From contig CM059972.1 in NCBI GenBank assembly GCA_030490835.1, positions 90,629,137-90,693,136 of the forward strand: 64,000 nt of DNA. The letters run 5' to 3'. This DNA comes from Annona cherimola. Taxonomy: Eukaryota > Streptophyta > Magnoliopsida > Magnoliales > Annonaceae. Positions 12,401-22,676 of this stretch are shown here, piece after piece; the first letter of the stretch is position 1; every line of letters begins with the position of its first letter. The position numbers and the translations under genes are program-made. Below the pieces are notes generated by a model. That model made no database searches. It was given only the letters and a program-made list of their open reading frames with translations, and was not told the origin of the DNA.

Positions 12401-15400
12401 AGAACCTATCCAGTATAGTCAGACTACATAATTACGGTGTAGTTCGCTACAAATAGGCCCCATGTGTATTAGAATGTTTAAAAACTTCATACAATCATTT
12501 ATCCATATAAATAACATACTTTAGACGGTTTAGATATTGAAAATATTACTTTAGAATTGATATTTATGCTAAACTATTTTATTACGTTGATTTTGTACCA
12601 TTTTAAAATGGGGCATATATATGAGCCAGATTTGGATGAAAATTGATATGTTATTAAAATAAATAATTCTAAATACAATGCATGAGATAGATGTTAATTT
12701 TAATACATGTGGGCTATATCGTGCAGTCCGTCTACACTTGAATATTCCCATATTATGTTACATATATGTCCTAATCTAGTGCTAGTGTTGAGCTTCAATG
12801 CTCACACTCAATGAGCCTTTTTAAATTTTTTTAACATTTTAAGTTTTTGGAATCCATATGTAGGTCAAATCATAAACTTTCTATATTTTCAGTTTTTACA
12901 ATTTTTGATTTTTAAATATTTTTTAATTTAGAAAATGAAAAAGGGACCGTTTCATGTGTGCTTGGGATTGCATATGAATTCCAAAAAATAAAAAAAGCTC
13001 ACACAAGCTTAAGCATTGAAGCTCAATGCTCTCTTAAGCATTAGGTCATGACTCTTTATATGTGTGGTGAGCATTAGATCATGACTCTTTACATGTGGCA
13101 CAACAATCGTTCTTCCTTAGCAATGATTATGTGCATATATATATATATACATATAAATTAAGATATATCGTTGCTGAAGTTTGAGTTTCCTTGGCTTCAT
13201 ATTAGTGTTTGCATACAAGAGTCATGCATTAGTATCTTTATTATATGTATATATACTAAATAATATATAAAAAAGAAGCATATTCATTGATGTCGGTGTT
13301 TGCCATGTCTTGTGCTTTTTTTTTTTCTTAGGAAATAGTCCCTATAAGAATTTTCGCAGAAATGGGACAATTGCTGTAGTTTCCATAGGAGCGTCCTTGC
13401 TAAGAAAATTGTAGATGGTCCTTGTCCAGTTGCATATGGGCTTGCTGTGGGTCGTAGCCTTGAGCGGGTATGCGAGTTGGCGTAGGCCAGGCCTAGTTGG
13501 GGCCCATCAAGGAGGTAATTGGAAGGTAGCAGTTGCTAGTGCTGGCATGGCAAATTTTGGGCAGTTTGTTTTGGTTTGTTACAATTTATGTATTTTGACT
13601 CTAAATTTAATGATCATATAGTCAGTTTGTATGTTTTCGGTGCTTCTGGACCCTTTGAAAAGTTTTTTTTGTTTTGTTTTGTTGCATTCGAGACCTAATT
13701 GTGAAGTTATAAAATTAAATGCTTCTTTTATGCCATTTAATTTAGCTTCAATTGGGCCATTATACAATTCCAAATGATTATTCTACTTGCTAGTAATGTT
13801 GTTACTAATTCTTATTTTCAACAAATTGACTGAATCAAGCTCTCTGTTAAGATCAGATCTTTTTGAGATTTTATGATAAAAATCAATAAAAATTTGATTA
13901 TTTAAGACGGCATGTATTTAATTAATGAACGTGAATTTATTTTTTTTAATTTATGATGTCGATGTGATAAGGGCACAAGACTAGTAAATTTGGAACTTTT
14001 AATTTTACACATAATAATTGAGTATTCCATTCATGTGTAATTGATTTTGGGATTTTACACAATGGATGACCCACAATTACTTGTTGGCGCTTGCTTGTTA
14101 CAATCTACCCCTTGGGTTTTCCCTTTTATTATTCTTTTTTTAAGAATCCAATCCATCCATCATATTCTCCACCATTGATAATCATATGATGTGAAAAATC
14201 ATTTTAATGAGGCTTGTACATGTTCCACAGCAAGTGTATAGGTTCTTTGTAATTATATTTTTTAATTTTATAGATTATCAAAGTTTTCAATCAAGCTGAT
14301 TTTTCATACTTAGGGTGTCTTTGGCAATTGATAGAAAATGTTAAGTTAAAACTTTTCAATCTAAAATTTTCCACTCTCCACAACTATCGTATTTTTTAAT
14401 TTTTTTTTACATTTTCCTATACAACTATCCTACTTTTCAATCATTTATACACAACTGTCCACACAACTAACCTATCTATTTTAACTTTATCCTCTTTACT
14501 ACTCATCATTACCCCTATCATATCACATCATTTGACAACTTTTACTCTCCAAAATTTTTCATCAAAAGTTTTATTCATTACCAAACACACCTTTAGGCTA
14601 AAAATGGTTTTAAACACAATGCTTCACTTGGGAAAAAGGGGTAAAACCAAAGAGGTACAAGTTGCACCTGGTTTCACAGGAGAAGCCCAAAAGTCCAAAC
14701 TAGTTTCTTTATTTATTCTTCAATTACGGTTAATAATCTTTTAGAGTTATCTTTGGCTGAGTGAGGATGCAACAATCACATTTCTGCATTAATGCAAATC
14801 TAAATTACACTCCATTGATATCACTCCAAACTGAATGCCTTAAAACCTGCTAGTGTTTGATTATAGGAAAGCGGGTTGTGAACTATAAGCAACATTAGCC
14901 ATACCAATTTTAACAAAGCTTTTAGCTCATGTGTGGCAATTTTTTCTACTTAAAGGCTCTAGTTTGTGATGGATTTCAGAGTGATTTTCAGCATCTTTAA
15001 CTTCCAAAAACAAGAGTAGCTTGTACTAGTCTGACAGATATATTTGTATTTTTTGGCCAGACATTTCATTGCCGGCACGGGAAGGCTTACCTCTTTAGTA
15101 AGGTGTAAGTGATCATTTATACTCTTTTTGTCTTTCAATATTCATTTTCTGGAATTTCTGATTGGCTTTTCTTCTAGGAAAGATCTTGAAATTTTCAACT
15201 AGTATTTCTTCTACACTGTAACATGCGTCTTTTGCTTCAAGTGGGGATTGTGTTCATGCAGTGAATCCATTGAGAAGCATGCCGACTTGTTATTTATTTA
15301 TTTATTTTAAGATAAACTGTCATAAGGCTAGAAATTAGATTACTAGCTTATTTCAGTGTTGCAAGCTGTACCAGTTGATCCAATTGTATAGTTAATTCTC

Positions 15401-18400
15401 TCTTCAAGTTCTCATCATAGTAGAATGAATCTATTTTCTGTATTTAGTGTGTCCAAGCTTTTTATGCATGCCCAAGCATGGCTAGAATACAGGCTACTTG
15501 ATTGATACTGTGATTTCGTACACATGGATGGATCCTGGTATGGCACGTGTCTGTATGCCCTACTAAGAAGTCGTCAGTTAAAGCTTTGAAGATGTGTATG
15601 TCGCATTGAAGTTGATGCAGCTTAAAGCCACATGTCTATACTCAGTATATGGTGCTCCATTGGGCATCCCAGTAGGACTCAAACATAATCCCCAATGCCA
15701 AATTCTTGCTTTCTTCAATGAACATCTGCGATAAACTTATAATTTCCATTGGGTAGAATAATTTTTCTTCTAATCTCCACATGTATACGTTGAATTTGTT
15801 TGGCAAAAGATTTGGTGGTAGCAGTAGTTTTGATGGGTAACGGAATCAAATCAATGACAGCTTGAGGAACAATAACCTAGACAATCTCAAAAGGAGATTT
15901 GCCTACTGAAAGGTTATCTAAATTGTTGTGTGCAAATTCTCGAATTGTCAATACAGAATCTCAGCTTTCACAGGTAAACTTGGTCCTAATATACGCAAAG
16001 GAATCCCAATATTTTTGAAAGGGTTTTACATTTTCATCCAATCTTCTCTAGCATATATTTCATATCAGTAGAATTAGTCATTTTTTAAGTCAAAGCGATT
16101 TTCTTCTTTTCAATTAGTTGTTGATTGCGTAATTTTCCCATAATTTACTTGTCCAATTGAACAGAATCATTTGTTCTGAAATTCTAATTCATTCATCTGT
16201 TCGAATTTGTTCTGTTGACTGCACATAGACTGGCTTTTCTGAGATTTTTGAAGGAGACACTGAAGGTTCTCTGAAATTTGTTGCTCTATCAACCTGATGT
16301 CCTACCTTGATTGTGCTCCTACTGTAGGAAGTTCAAATTGTTGAATATATCCTGCTTTTTTAATAATCCATGGGAAAGTCAAAAAAATTGATGTTCATCG
16401 TGCCACTTACTATATCATAAATGATACATTGCATCGAATATGTTAGTCCTGCTCTCTGCATTGTTTGTTAAACCCTCTCTACTAAAGTCCTCTAAGATGG
16501 TGGTAACCTGCAATCTATAGATAGGGAAATGAATGACCCATTTCCTTTGAGTAGGAATTGTCCTGTTTTTGATTTTAGACAATTATTGTGTGCGTTCTTG
16601 CTCTTTCTTGTGCATCTAAGCTGAAAAGATTTCTTTGTGCAAATGATTGCTAATTCAATTCAATTCAATGCAGTTCTCTCTGAAACGAACATAAAATGCA
16701 GTGTGTGGCTCAGTCACACAAGTGATTGATAATTTCAACCAGCATCAGTAGAACCTGATGCTAGATTTTGATGACTCCACTAAAGGCCCTATCTTACCTT
16801 TCATCATGTGGGCGCTGCAGTTCTCATCATCCGTCTCCGACAATAATCCTTTAGTCCCACGACCATAATATGCCTTTCCTTGTCACTTGAAAGCCTTATG
16901 GGGTGTTTGTTTCATATTAAAATTTTTTAAACTAAAACTTTCCAATCTCCACAACTACTCTATTTTTTAATTATTTTTACATCTTTCTATACATCTACTC
17001 TACTTTTCAATTATTTTTACACAACTATTTATATAACTAACTTATATAGTTTAACTTTATTATATTTACTAATCATCATTTCCTCTATCATATCATGTCC
17101 TTTTCTTCCATTTCAAAAACTTTTACAACAAAAACTTAACAAAAACTTTTCATCTAAGGGTGTTTTTTGGGGAGTGATAAAACTTCTGATTAAAAACTTT
17201 TGGTGTAAAAGTTTTCAAAATGAAAAAAATGATATTACATGATAGAGATAATGATAAAAAGTAAAAAGAATAAAGTTAAAATGGATAGTTGTGTAGAAAT
17301 GATTGAAAAGCAAGATAGTTGTATAAGATGTGAAAAAATAATTAAAAAATAGAGTAGTTATGAAGCATGAAAAGTTTTAGATTGAAAGGTTTTTGTTTCC
17401 AAATATGCCTTAAAGTTTTTCACTTCCCAAATCATTGTCTAAAAGTTCCATGTTTGTGGAAATAGTCACCATCTTTGTGTTATTGCAATTTGCTCTGACA
17501 TTCAGTTTTAGTCACTGAAAAAGTTCGAGGAATAGTGGGCAATGCTAAGGCATTCACCCAAAACAGAAAGGCACATGAATGTATTCGCCTCAGAGTGCCT
17601 GCATAGCTTCATTCAAATTTGCGGTGCAAATCTTTAAAATCTGTCTATATTCTTCCTTCATTTCCCATTTATGTATTTCTTTTTCCTATGATATGTTTGG
17701 CAGCGTCAATGTTTCAGCAGGAGAGAAAGAAGAAAGATTGATGATGACGGGAATGCACACTGTTGCTGACATTTTTTGTGTTGGTTGTGGAGCAATTGTT
17801 GGGTGGAAATATGTAAGCTTTGGAGCAATGGTTTTAGGGTTTCAGTCAATGTTCATCTTGTGTGGCAATTCTTCACTCTGATTTTGCTTTCAGGAGGTTG
17901 CACATGAGAAAGCCCAAAAGTACAAGGAAGGGAAGTTCATCTTGGAAAGGTAGAGATTTCAGTGTATCACTGTTGCCAGGAGGGAATAAACGCTCCTAGA
18001 TTGTCAAAAAGGGTGGATCCGTTGTTTGGTGCACCGCATTAGTCCTTATTTATTTATTTATTTGTGCATCGGCTATGTCCCAGTAATTTCCTTTCAGTTT
18101 ACTGCCAGGGGATTTAGAAAAGATACCACTTCTCTGCATAAAAAATTTGCTAAGAATGAGTTGGCCATTGTGGTTTAAAAAGAAAAAGGATAATAGCATC
18201 ATTAACATTTTGCCCCACTTGTAGGTAAGCTGAAAAGCAAGTGTAATTTTGAGTGCTCTCAGGTTGAGGATCATGCGATTCATACATTTTCTTTACTGAG
18301 ATGATTTTCTGCCATAATGTAGGTTGAAGATCGTTGGCCCCGACGGACACAACTATTGGATCAGCCATGAAGCACAAATTGTTGGGAGCGATGCTGATGA

Positions 18401-18407
18401 TGCTTGA
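3469..18407 (+). CDS. Yippee-like zinc-binding protein, five coding exons
   Basis: Joined exons 3469-3564, 15061-15104, 17704-17812, 17894-17949 and 18323-18407 give 129 residues. All introns are GT-AG and phases agree. Cys16 and Cys19 (CRHC) and Cys72 and Cys75 (CVGC) give exactly the C-X2-C-X52-C-X2-C spacing of the yippee family, which confirms the splice model. Other conserved blocks are [42 protein letters not shown] and a C-terminal [13 protein letters not shown]. The family folds into a small beta-rich zinc-binding domain; its biochemical role in plants is poorly defined. The ATG at 3469 was chosen because plant homologues begin MGRL; an in-frame ATG at 3409 is possible. Introns are 11,496, 2,599, 81 and 373 bp. 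Exon 2 is only 44 nt. Confidence 0.93.
4319..5176 (+). mobile_element. Family D TIR element with 9-bp target duplication
   Basis: An 858-bp insertion in yippee intron 1, flanked by GTTGTATTT at 4310-4318 and 5177-5185. The left end (TGGGTGCTGATGGTCATAG) continues for over 200 bp in clear similarity to the reverse complement of the right end of the element at 28177-28724. The right end carries the matching AATGGGTTAA and GGATTAG blocks. The interior (about 4570-4960) is CT-rich and unrelated to the interior of the other copy. A 9-bp duplication suggests a Mutator-like (MULE) origin. No transposase is encoded. Confidence 0.7.
4671..4945 (+). repeat. CT-rich imperfect tandem duplication (about 140 bp x 2)
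   Basis: Two diverged units begin CTCCTTGTTCTCCTACTC near 4672 and CTCCTTGTTTTCCTACTC near 4817. Each continues through a TCTGACCTTCTCCC block, a (CT)n run and a CCGTCCAT block. Long frames on both strands here are low-complexity Ser/Leu or Arg/Glu and are not genes. Confidence 0.75.
6449..6958 (+). pseudogene. Poly(A)-binding protein processed pseudogene fragment
   Basis: Translation gives recognisable plant PABP sequence: [17 protein letters not shown], the end of RRM1, then [19 protein letters not shown] and GYKFVQF of RRM2, and the linker KQERD. A more decayed RRM3 stretch ([11 protein letters not shown]) follows after a stop. RRM1, RRM2 and RRM3 follow one another without introns, although PABP genes have introns, so a reverse-transcribed copy is likely. 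In-frame stops occur after MYSH, in the RRM2 tail and after the linker, so it cannot encode protein. It lies in sense orientation in yippee intron 1. No poly(A) tail or target duplication was identified; the copy fades out after RRM3. Confidence 0.85.
7619..8352. repeat. 366-bp tandem duplication
   Basis: Two units of about 366 bp, roughly 93-95% identical by eye, run 7619-7984 and 7985-8352. Both contain CCCAAAGAAAGCCAAG near the start, GCATTGGCTCTTGGACGGGA in the middle and CAGAATCGAGTGGACCCACG at the end. The reverse strand reads open through both units for 242 codons with an internal protein repeat, but this resembles no known protein. More GC-rich and complex than surrounding DNA; probably part of a larger retroelement. 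Confidence 0.85.
8353..8700 (+). mobile_element. Possible LTR-like promoter fragment
   Basis: Continues from the 366-bp duplication without obvious break. It has a good TATA motif (TATAAATA, 8567-8574) followed by CA-rich sequence and a run of A at about 8680, an arrangement seen in plant LTRs. The second LTR, primer-binding site and coding region were not found, so the assignment is weak. Confidence 0.3.
8755..9225. repeat. Minisatellite of about 110-bp units
   Basis: Four to five imperfect head-to-tail units. Each carries a core CAGATGATTTAAAAT.TG.GGTTAAGTATTTT(C), a T-rich stretch, then AATTACT.T.CCCATATAGA.AATCTC. Cores lie near 8788, 8905, 8989, 9075 and 9177. The last two match best, suggesting recent local amplification. 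Confidence 0.8.
9640..10110. repeat. Degenerate array rich in GGGCC-AAAACC motifs
   Basis: More than fifteen irregularly spaced occurrences (25-40 bp apart) of motifs close to TTGGGCCTAAAACCCTTCA, alternating GGGCCC/TGGGCC cores with AAAACCCT. It looks like a decayed short-period repeat, not coding. It leads directly into the gypsy-like LTR remnant that starts near 10199. Confidence 0.6.
10139..10760 (+). mobile_element. Ty3/gypsy 3' end with tandemly repeated LTR fragment
   Basis: The stretch AAGTTTCAAGGATGAAACTT, followed by AAAGTTGGGAGAA and then TGTAAGGATCC, matches the usual end of a chromovirus-type gypsy coding region, its purine tract and the first bases of the LTR. The LTR-like sequence from 10199 to 10480 is repeated at about 10491-10760 (shared: CCTAAAATTTTT, AGGATAACCTA, TTGAGTATTTGTTAAAT). 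No body of an element remains upstream, so this is a remnant. Confidence 0.55.
11166..11356 (-). mobile_element. Family E MITE-like element
   Basis: On the reverse strand it shares CACCTCTATATT-type and CAACTATCCTACTTTTT-type blocks with the element at 23903-24170. Ends are not sharp and no target duplication was found. Confidence 0.35.
11590..11960. mobile_element. Diverged family B MITE relative
   Basis: Contains the family's internal landmarks: AACATAATAAAATGATTTAATG, TATTTTCAACATCTAAACC.TCTAAA and TTGGATTTGGATGAAAATTGG, followed by a block matching AATACAATG. Termini are eroded. Similar relatives lie at 32225-32560 and 56290-56590. Confidence 0.55.
12015..12372. mobile_element. Family C hairpin MITE
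   Basis: The two halves are inverted copies. The left arm has TTCTTTATAAACATGTTTTCC, AAGTGTATTTAAT and CCATTTTATAATACTTTTACA; the right arm returns each as its complement (GTACTTTAAAATAGAAAAAG, ATTAAATACACTT, GAAGAAAAATAAAAAT). The centre is near 12200. A homologue carrying an insertion lies at 50390-51010. Confidence 0.7.
12398..12749. mobile_element. Family B TIR element, near full length
   Basis: Starts GAGAACCTATCC and ends GAATATTCCC, with GTAGTC/GACTAC and GTGCAGTCC-type subterminal sequence. The interior carries ACTTTAGACGGTTTAGATATTG, TTTATTACGTTGATTTTG and GATTTGGATGAAAATTG, as in the copies at 53.8-55.3 kb. It abuts family C hairpins on both sides. Confidence 0.65.
12779..13045. 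mobile_element. Family C hairpin MITE
   Basis: The left end GTTGAGCTTCAATGCTCACAC is mirrored at the right by AAGCATTGAAGCTCAATGCTC, with A/T-rich arms meeting near 12910. The right-end block also occurs at the termini of the hairpin at 36301-36637, linking the two. Confidence 0.6.
14312..14592 (-). mobile_element. Family A Tourist-like MITE in yippee intron 1
   Basis: Starts GGGTGTCTTTGGCAATTG and ends CCAAACACACCT, with TTA immediately outside both ends. The interior matches the family in reverse orientation. It lies about 470 bp upstream of the 44-nt second exon. Confidence 0.75.
15650..16030 (-). pseudogene. Ty3/gypsy integrase remnant
   Basis: Reverse-strand translation gives [16 protein letters not shown] with minor breaks, then [31 protein letters not shown] and EFGIGDYV. 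This is the conserved C-terminal part of plant gypsy integrases. Stops and frame changes interrupt it (after FEIV, after ADVH and after GDYV). No LTRs were paired with it. Confidence 0.75.
16901..17155 (-). mobile_element. Family A Tourist-like MITE (right end truncated)
   Basis: Starts GGGTGTTTGTTT; the interior matches the family in reverse orientation. The right terminus is missing where the next copy begins at 17158. Confidence 0.65.
17158..17411 (+). mobile_element. Family A Tourist-like MITE adjoining another copy
   Basis: Starts GGGTGTTTTTTGG and ends CCAAATATGCC, directly adjoining the oppositely oriented copy at 16901-17155. TAA precedes it and TTA follows, a possible decayed 3-bp duplication. 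It lies about 290 bp upstream of yippee exon 3. Confidence 0.7.
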
Positions 18408-19270
18408 TTTCGTGTGTGCTCAGGTGGGCATATGCAGATCAATGAACTGTATATTCTCTTCCCTGTTGTCACTGGATGTTTATTTGACTAAAAATTGTGA
18501 CTTCTTGAATCTTCTATGCAAATAAAATTTCAAATTCTCGTCTTAGGAATTGCTATTCATATTTAATACCATTATGTGATGTGCAAAACGACTTATGATG
18601 ATGATGGTGATATGATGTGTGACATCCAGGATTATTGGGCATCGACTCTTTTATTAGTCCCTGGGTGGGCTCTTTTCCATTCCTTCCTGTCGATGAATGA
18701 GATTAGGTATGGGATGATATGAAAAAAGCGTTGTTATGTGCTGTGAATGAGAAAAGTTGCATTTGAAAGGGTAAAAGTATATTGTCATTTTTTGAGAAAT
18801 GAGAAGAGCGTTTTTAGGAAATGAGAGATTACATTACATGTTCATCCCATCCATTTTTTGAACAAGTAAAATGATTCCTTTGTCCAGTTCCTTGACCAGT
18901 TAAGCTCTTGCTTGCTTTTGCAGTGAAAATGGCTGCCATTCTAGCGGGGTATAGAAACCTCTTTACAACCAAGTAAATGGAACTGAACTAATAGTCTATT
19001 GTTTTGAATTATGTTTTATCACATGTTTTTGGATCATGCTTTTGTGAGAAGGCCTTGTTCGCTGCACAAAAGTTCAATGCCAAATCCAGCCAGAAGAACC
19101 CTTAATGATATCCACTGCAGCCCGTTGCTCGAAATTACCTACGTTCATTTTAGCCAGCTTCTTGGGTACATTACAACTAGAATGTAACCTATCCCTCCAA
19201 AGATTAGCCAAGGCCAGTGTTTGCCGGACGTTGGAAAACAATATCCATGCTTTCCTTGGTGTATCAGTGG
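18408..19270 (+). other. 3'UTR of the yippee gene and unassigned flank
   Basis: The first 120-150 bp after the TGA at 18405-18407 should be 3'UTR, with an AATAAA at 18521-18526. The rest is moderately complex sequence. A 67-codon reverse-strand frame at 19074-19277 has no recognisable motif. Confidence 0.4.
18521..18526 (+). terminator. Candidate polyadenylation signal AATAAA
   Basis: An AATAAA hexamer lies 114 bp after the yippee stop codon, followed by T-rich sequence. Plant polyadenylation signals are loose, so the cleavage site is only approximate. Confidence 0.45.
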
Positions 19271-19278
19271 ACAACATT

Positions 19279-19552
19279 GGGCGTGTTTAAGACGTGATAA
19301 AATTTTTAAATGAAAAGTTTTTGAAATAAGAGATAATGATATAATTTGATATGATAGAGATAATGATGAGTATTAAAGAGAATAAAGTTAAAATAAATAG
19401 GTTAATTGTGTAAGTAGCAGTGTAAAAATGATTGAAAAATAGATTAGTTATATAAGAGAATGTGAAGAAATAATTAAAAAATAAGATAGTTGTAGAGACT
19501 GAAAAGTTTTAAATTAAAAAAGTTTAGTTTGAAAAGTTTAGCAAAGGCATCC
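19279..19552 (+). mobile_element. Family A Tourist-like MITE (right end decayed)
   Basis: Starts GGCGTGTTTAAGACGTGATAA and carries the family interior (GATATGATAGAGATAATGATGA). The right TIR is degraded near AGTTTAGCAAAGG. Confidence 0.65.
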
Positions 19553-19914
19553 TTGATATTATCTGAAAAATCGATTTTACCGGGACATAAATCGATGCGT
19601 GTAACGATGAAATACTGATGTTATTGAGAGAAATCAATGCATGGAACGGGCTGAATGCTGAAATGAAACGAAAATTCGATATTTATGACTCACGATGACA
19701 GCCACACTATGGCAAACAAAGCCGACGATGACAAGCCAGAGATGGGTTTCATTGTTTCCATCGTTGGGGAAGATGATGATTTGTTGTAGCGCCCTGGCGG
19801 TGCACATAAGATCCGTGCACATGCTGCCATGATTTTTATCCATGCTATTAATCCGTTTCTTGTTCTTTTTGACCTGGCAAACACACGTTTTTTTTTTTAA
19901 ACAAATTTTTATAT

Positions 19915-20085
19915 ATCAGAGGCGTTTGTTTACGCAACAAAAACCTTTCACTCTTCACACTTATTTTATTTTTTTTAATCTTTTTTTTTTTTTTTTTACA
20001 ACTATCCATCATATCATGTACTTTTCTCTCATTTAAAAAACTTTATTAAAAAAAAACATTTCAACAAACCCAACAAGGCCCCTAT
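19915..20085 (-). mobile_element. Internally deleted family A MITE
   Basis: GGCGTTTGTTTACGCAAC followed by the reverse-strand CTTTCACTCTTCACAC block, then a jump to the CATCATATCATGTAC block. Much of the middle is replaced by poly(T). Confidence 0.45.
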
Positions 20086-20293
20086 TACTTTTTAGGTTAT
20101 TGAATTGGCCTGTTGCTATGCACTATTTAATTTTTTAATTTTATTTTTATTTTTATTCATACCTGCACAATTTTGTCAAAATTGCAGGCATATCACTGCT
20201 TTTTAAAATTACATCGATACCTTTACATGGTATGCAATCAGCATAAATTTTGGAGCGTATCAATTCCGTTAAGAGCGTCCGTTAGGTTGAGGT

Positions 20294-21193
20294 GTTGCAA
20301 AAACCGGATCGGCCGGTAACCGATACTATTGTCCGTCCTATCCACACCGATTTCCCGTTCCCTCTATCAAACCGGTTAGAATCGATTTAACCGACCCGTT
20401 CAAAACGGTCCAGCTTGTCCGGTTTAACTGAGTTAGAGAGATGGCAAAGAGCTGCTGCTGGGTAGATGCGTATTTCATGCTTCCGAAAATGGAATCTATG
20501 GTAAGATGATTTCATTCATGGTGAGAGAGATTAGATGTAATGGAGAGAACGCTGTCAAGGATATGCCGGCAGAGACAAGAGAAGAGAAGAGCATAGCTTT
20601 CGTTTGAGATTTATTTCGGTGGGTTCTAAACTGTCTGCAACGACGACTGGATTTGAAGGGAAGATAAACTTTGAATCCGATGCTCTATTGGTGTAGTGAA
20701 ATCGGTGTACATACGGGGCTTTTATTCAATTCGAACTTTTAAAAATATCCTATAATTAATTCCAATAATTTTAGAAAAATCTGGATTGTTTAAATAAAAT
20801 ATTTTATTAAAATGTAATTATTGACAATTTTCACCCAAAATCTTTTACTTAAATAATATTTTCTATATCAAAAGTATAAAAATAATGTACTATGACTAGA
20901 GTATTATAATTCTTTCGCTTTGTAGGTATAAAAAGGATTAAATTAAAACAACAATAAGATTCAATGTTGAAAAAATATTATCTACAGTACAAAGATAAGT
21001 ACATCGTTTTTAATATTTAAAATTAAAATGAAAATTATTGCATTATTTTTAGATATAAATTTTTAAATTTTATCTTATTGATTTATAATATATTTTACGT
21101 AAATTGATAATATATCAATTTAATCCGGTTTTAAAAAATAGTTAAACCAGTTAAACCAAAATCATTCCCCTAACCGGCTTGATTTTGACAACA
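20294..21193. mobile_element. TIR element with CCGGTTTAA subterminal motifs and foreign-looking core
   Basis: The left end (TGCAAAAACCGGATCGGCCGG) and the inverted right end (TGTTGTCAAAATCAAGCCGG) resemble each other. Inside each end are repeated CCGGTTTAA/TTAAACCGG motifs. Possible 9-10-bp duplications TTGAGGTGT and TTGAAGTCT flank it. The segment at about 20440-20700 is less AT-rich than the rest and looks like unique gene-derived sequence, but no protein could be recognised. Ends are approximate. Confidence 0.4.
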
Positions 21194-22354
21194 TTGAAGT
21201 CTGTTTTAGCAGGGTTTTCGTCCGTTGGATGACGTATTTGCCCTCTTCGTCGATTGCGGGATGAGTTATACCATGTGTTGATGTGTCCCTCACTAATAAT
21301 AGTTTCCCACGAAACTTTTTCATGATCTAATCATGTTTTTATAATTATATATTTGTGCATTATTATTTTCTTTTATCGATAATAAAATTTATAACATCTG
21401 ATAAAAAGACTTTTATCTTTTTAGCTGAACTGATAAATTAAAATTTACCAATAATTGACACTGACCAGGACCGGATCAATTCCCTGGAAAATTTCAAGGA
21501 ATCCATTAGTTTAATATTTTAATCATTTAGCTTTTGAAGGGATATATTCGTGGCGCATGTGCCATTGACGACTTCCCCATTTCATTTTGTTTTAATATGA
21601 TACTAAAAATTACCTCAAAGCAAATTCTTAATGAGGCCATACTTGCTAAAAATGTGTATAATTGTATGTAAATTATGAAAAATGCTTAAAGTCATTCATG
21701 GATTATTAAAATATGCTACTTATTAAAGGAATCATTTATTCTCGCGGGGATGTATACAACTTTGAAATTTATAGGCAAATTAAACTATTTTGTTCCGTTG
21801 ATCTTATACATTTTTCAGATGCGGCCATAAAAATGGAGTTGGTACACTGAAATCACTGAAATCTTGAGAGATAGATGCGCCATTTCATTATTTTCATTTT
21901 TTCTGAAATCACGCTAGCTTAATTAAGCTTATGGTGTTTTAAATTGTACTTTGCAAAAAAGTTTTTTTCAGGACACATTTTTGGCTGAAAATGTTTATTT
22001 TAGGTCATTTTACTTTTTAACCACTATTTTTTTTATCAAAATTATAATTACATGTTTTGCACTTATCAAAAAAATAATTACACGCTTTGCTAAATAAATG
22101 ATTTTAGCCCCGCTTTCAATGTATCTAGGTTAAATAGAAGCAATTTTACGTAACCGCATGCATGTTTTCCACTTTTATGATTGATGGAAGATGTATTTTA
22201 TCTATTGTATTTAGTATTTTACTTATTTAGCTGCGAGATAAGGTTTCATCTAAACCAAAAATATGCTTGGCCACATTTGCTTAAAAAAATATAGATTCAC
22301 GTGCATCAAAACTAAATGCACTTGTGTGTATTTAATAAAAAACCTTTATGTTAA

Positions 22355-22676
22355 GGATGTATTTGGATACACTTTTAATTTTTCAGACAAAATTTTTTTA
22401 ATTTAAAACTTTTTACTTTCCACAGCCACCATATTTTTAAATCAATTTTTTTGCATCTATTCTATACAATTATTATACTTTTTCATCATTTCGACATAAC
22501 CACCCATATAATTCACCCTATCTATTTATTCTTTTTATTTCTCATCATTACCCTTAGCTATTATATCATATTATTTTCTCCCATTTCAAAATATTTTTTT
22601 TTAACAAAAATTCTACTTCTCAGCAATTACACAAAAAACATTTCTCGTAAAAGTTTTATTACTTCCCTAACACGCC
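22355..22676 (-). mobile_element. Family A Tourist-like MITE with TAA target duplication
   Basis: Starts GGATGTATTTGG and ends CCCTAACACGCC, flanked by TAA at 22352-22354 and 22677-22679. At 322 bp it is longer than most copies. The interior matches the family in reverse orientation. Confidence 0.7.

Larger units (their letters stand above)
3565..15060 (+). other. 11.5-kb first intron of the yippee-like gene
   Basis: The donor is AAG|GTATTT and the acceptor TTTTGGCCAG|ACA. The intron is a nest of repeats listed separately: a family D element, a poly(A)-binding-protein pseudogene, a 366-bp tandem duplication, a minisatellite, a GGCCCA-rich array, a gypsy LTR remnant, hairpin MITEs and a family A MITE. 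Nothing further was recognised at 3600-4300, 5190-6440, 9230-9640, 10760-11160, 13050-14300 or 14600-15060 apart from AT-rich sequence. Confidence 0.85.
15105..17703 (+). other. Second intron of the yippee-like gene
   Basis: The donor is AAGGT|GTAAGT and the acceptor GTTTGGCAG|C. It contains the gypsy integrase remnant and two adjacent family A MITEs. The part at 16030-16900 has little AT-rich MITE character and may continue the decayed retroelement, but no protein could be recognised there. Confidence 0.8.

Noticed and set aside
13415..13621. 68-codon + strand frame in yippee intron 1
   Set aside because: Slightly less AT-rich than surroundings but no motif, no splice sites joining it to the gene in the right phase, and the 129-residue product is complete without it.
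19074..19277. 67-codon reverse frame (and its + strand shadow)
   Set aside because: Moderately complex composition, but no motif or family recognised; listed only as unassigned flank.
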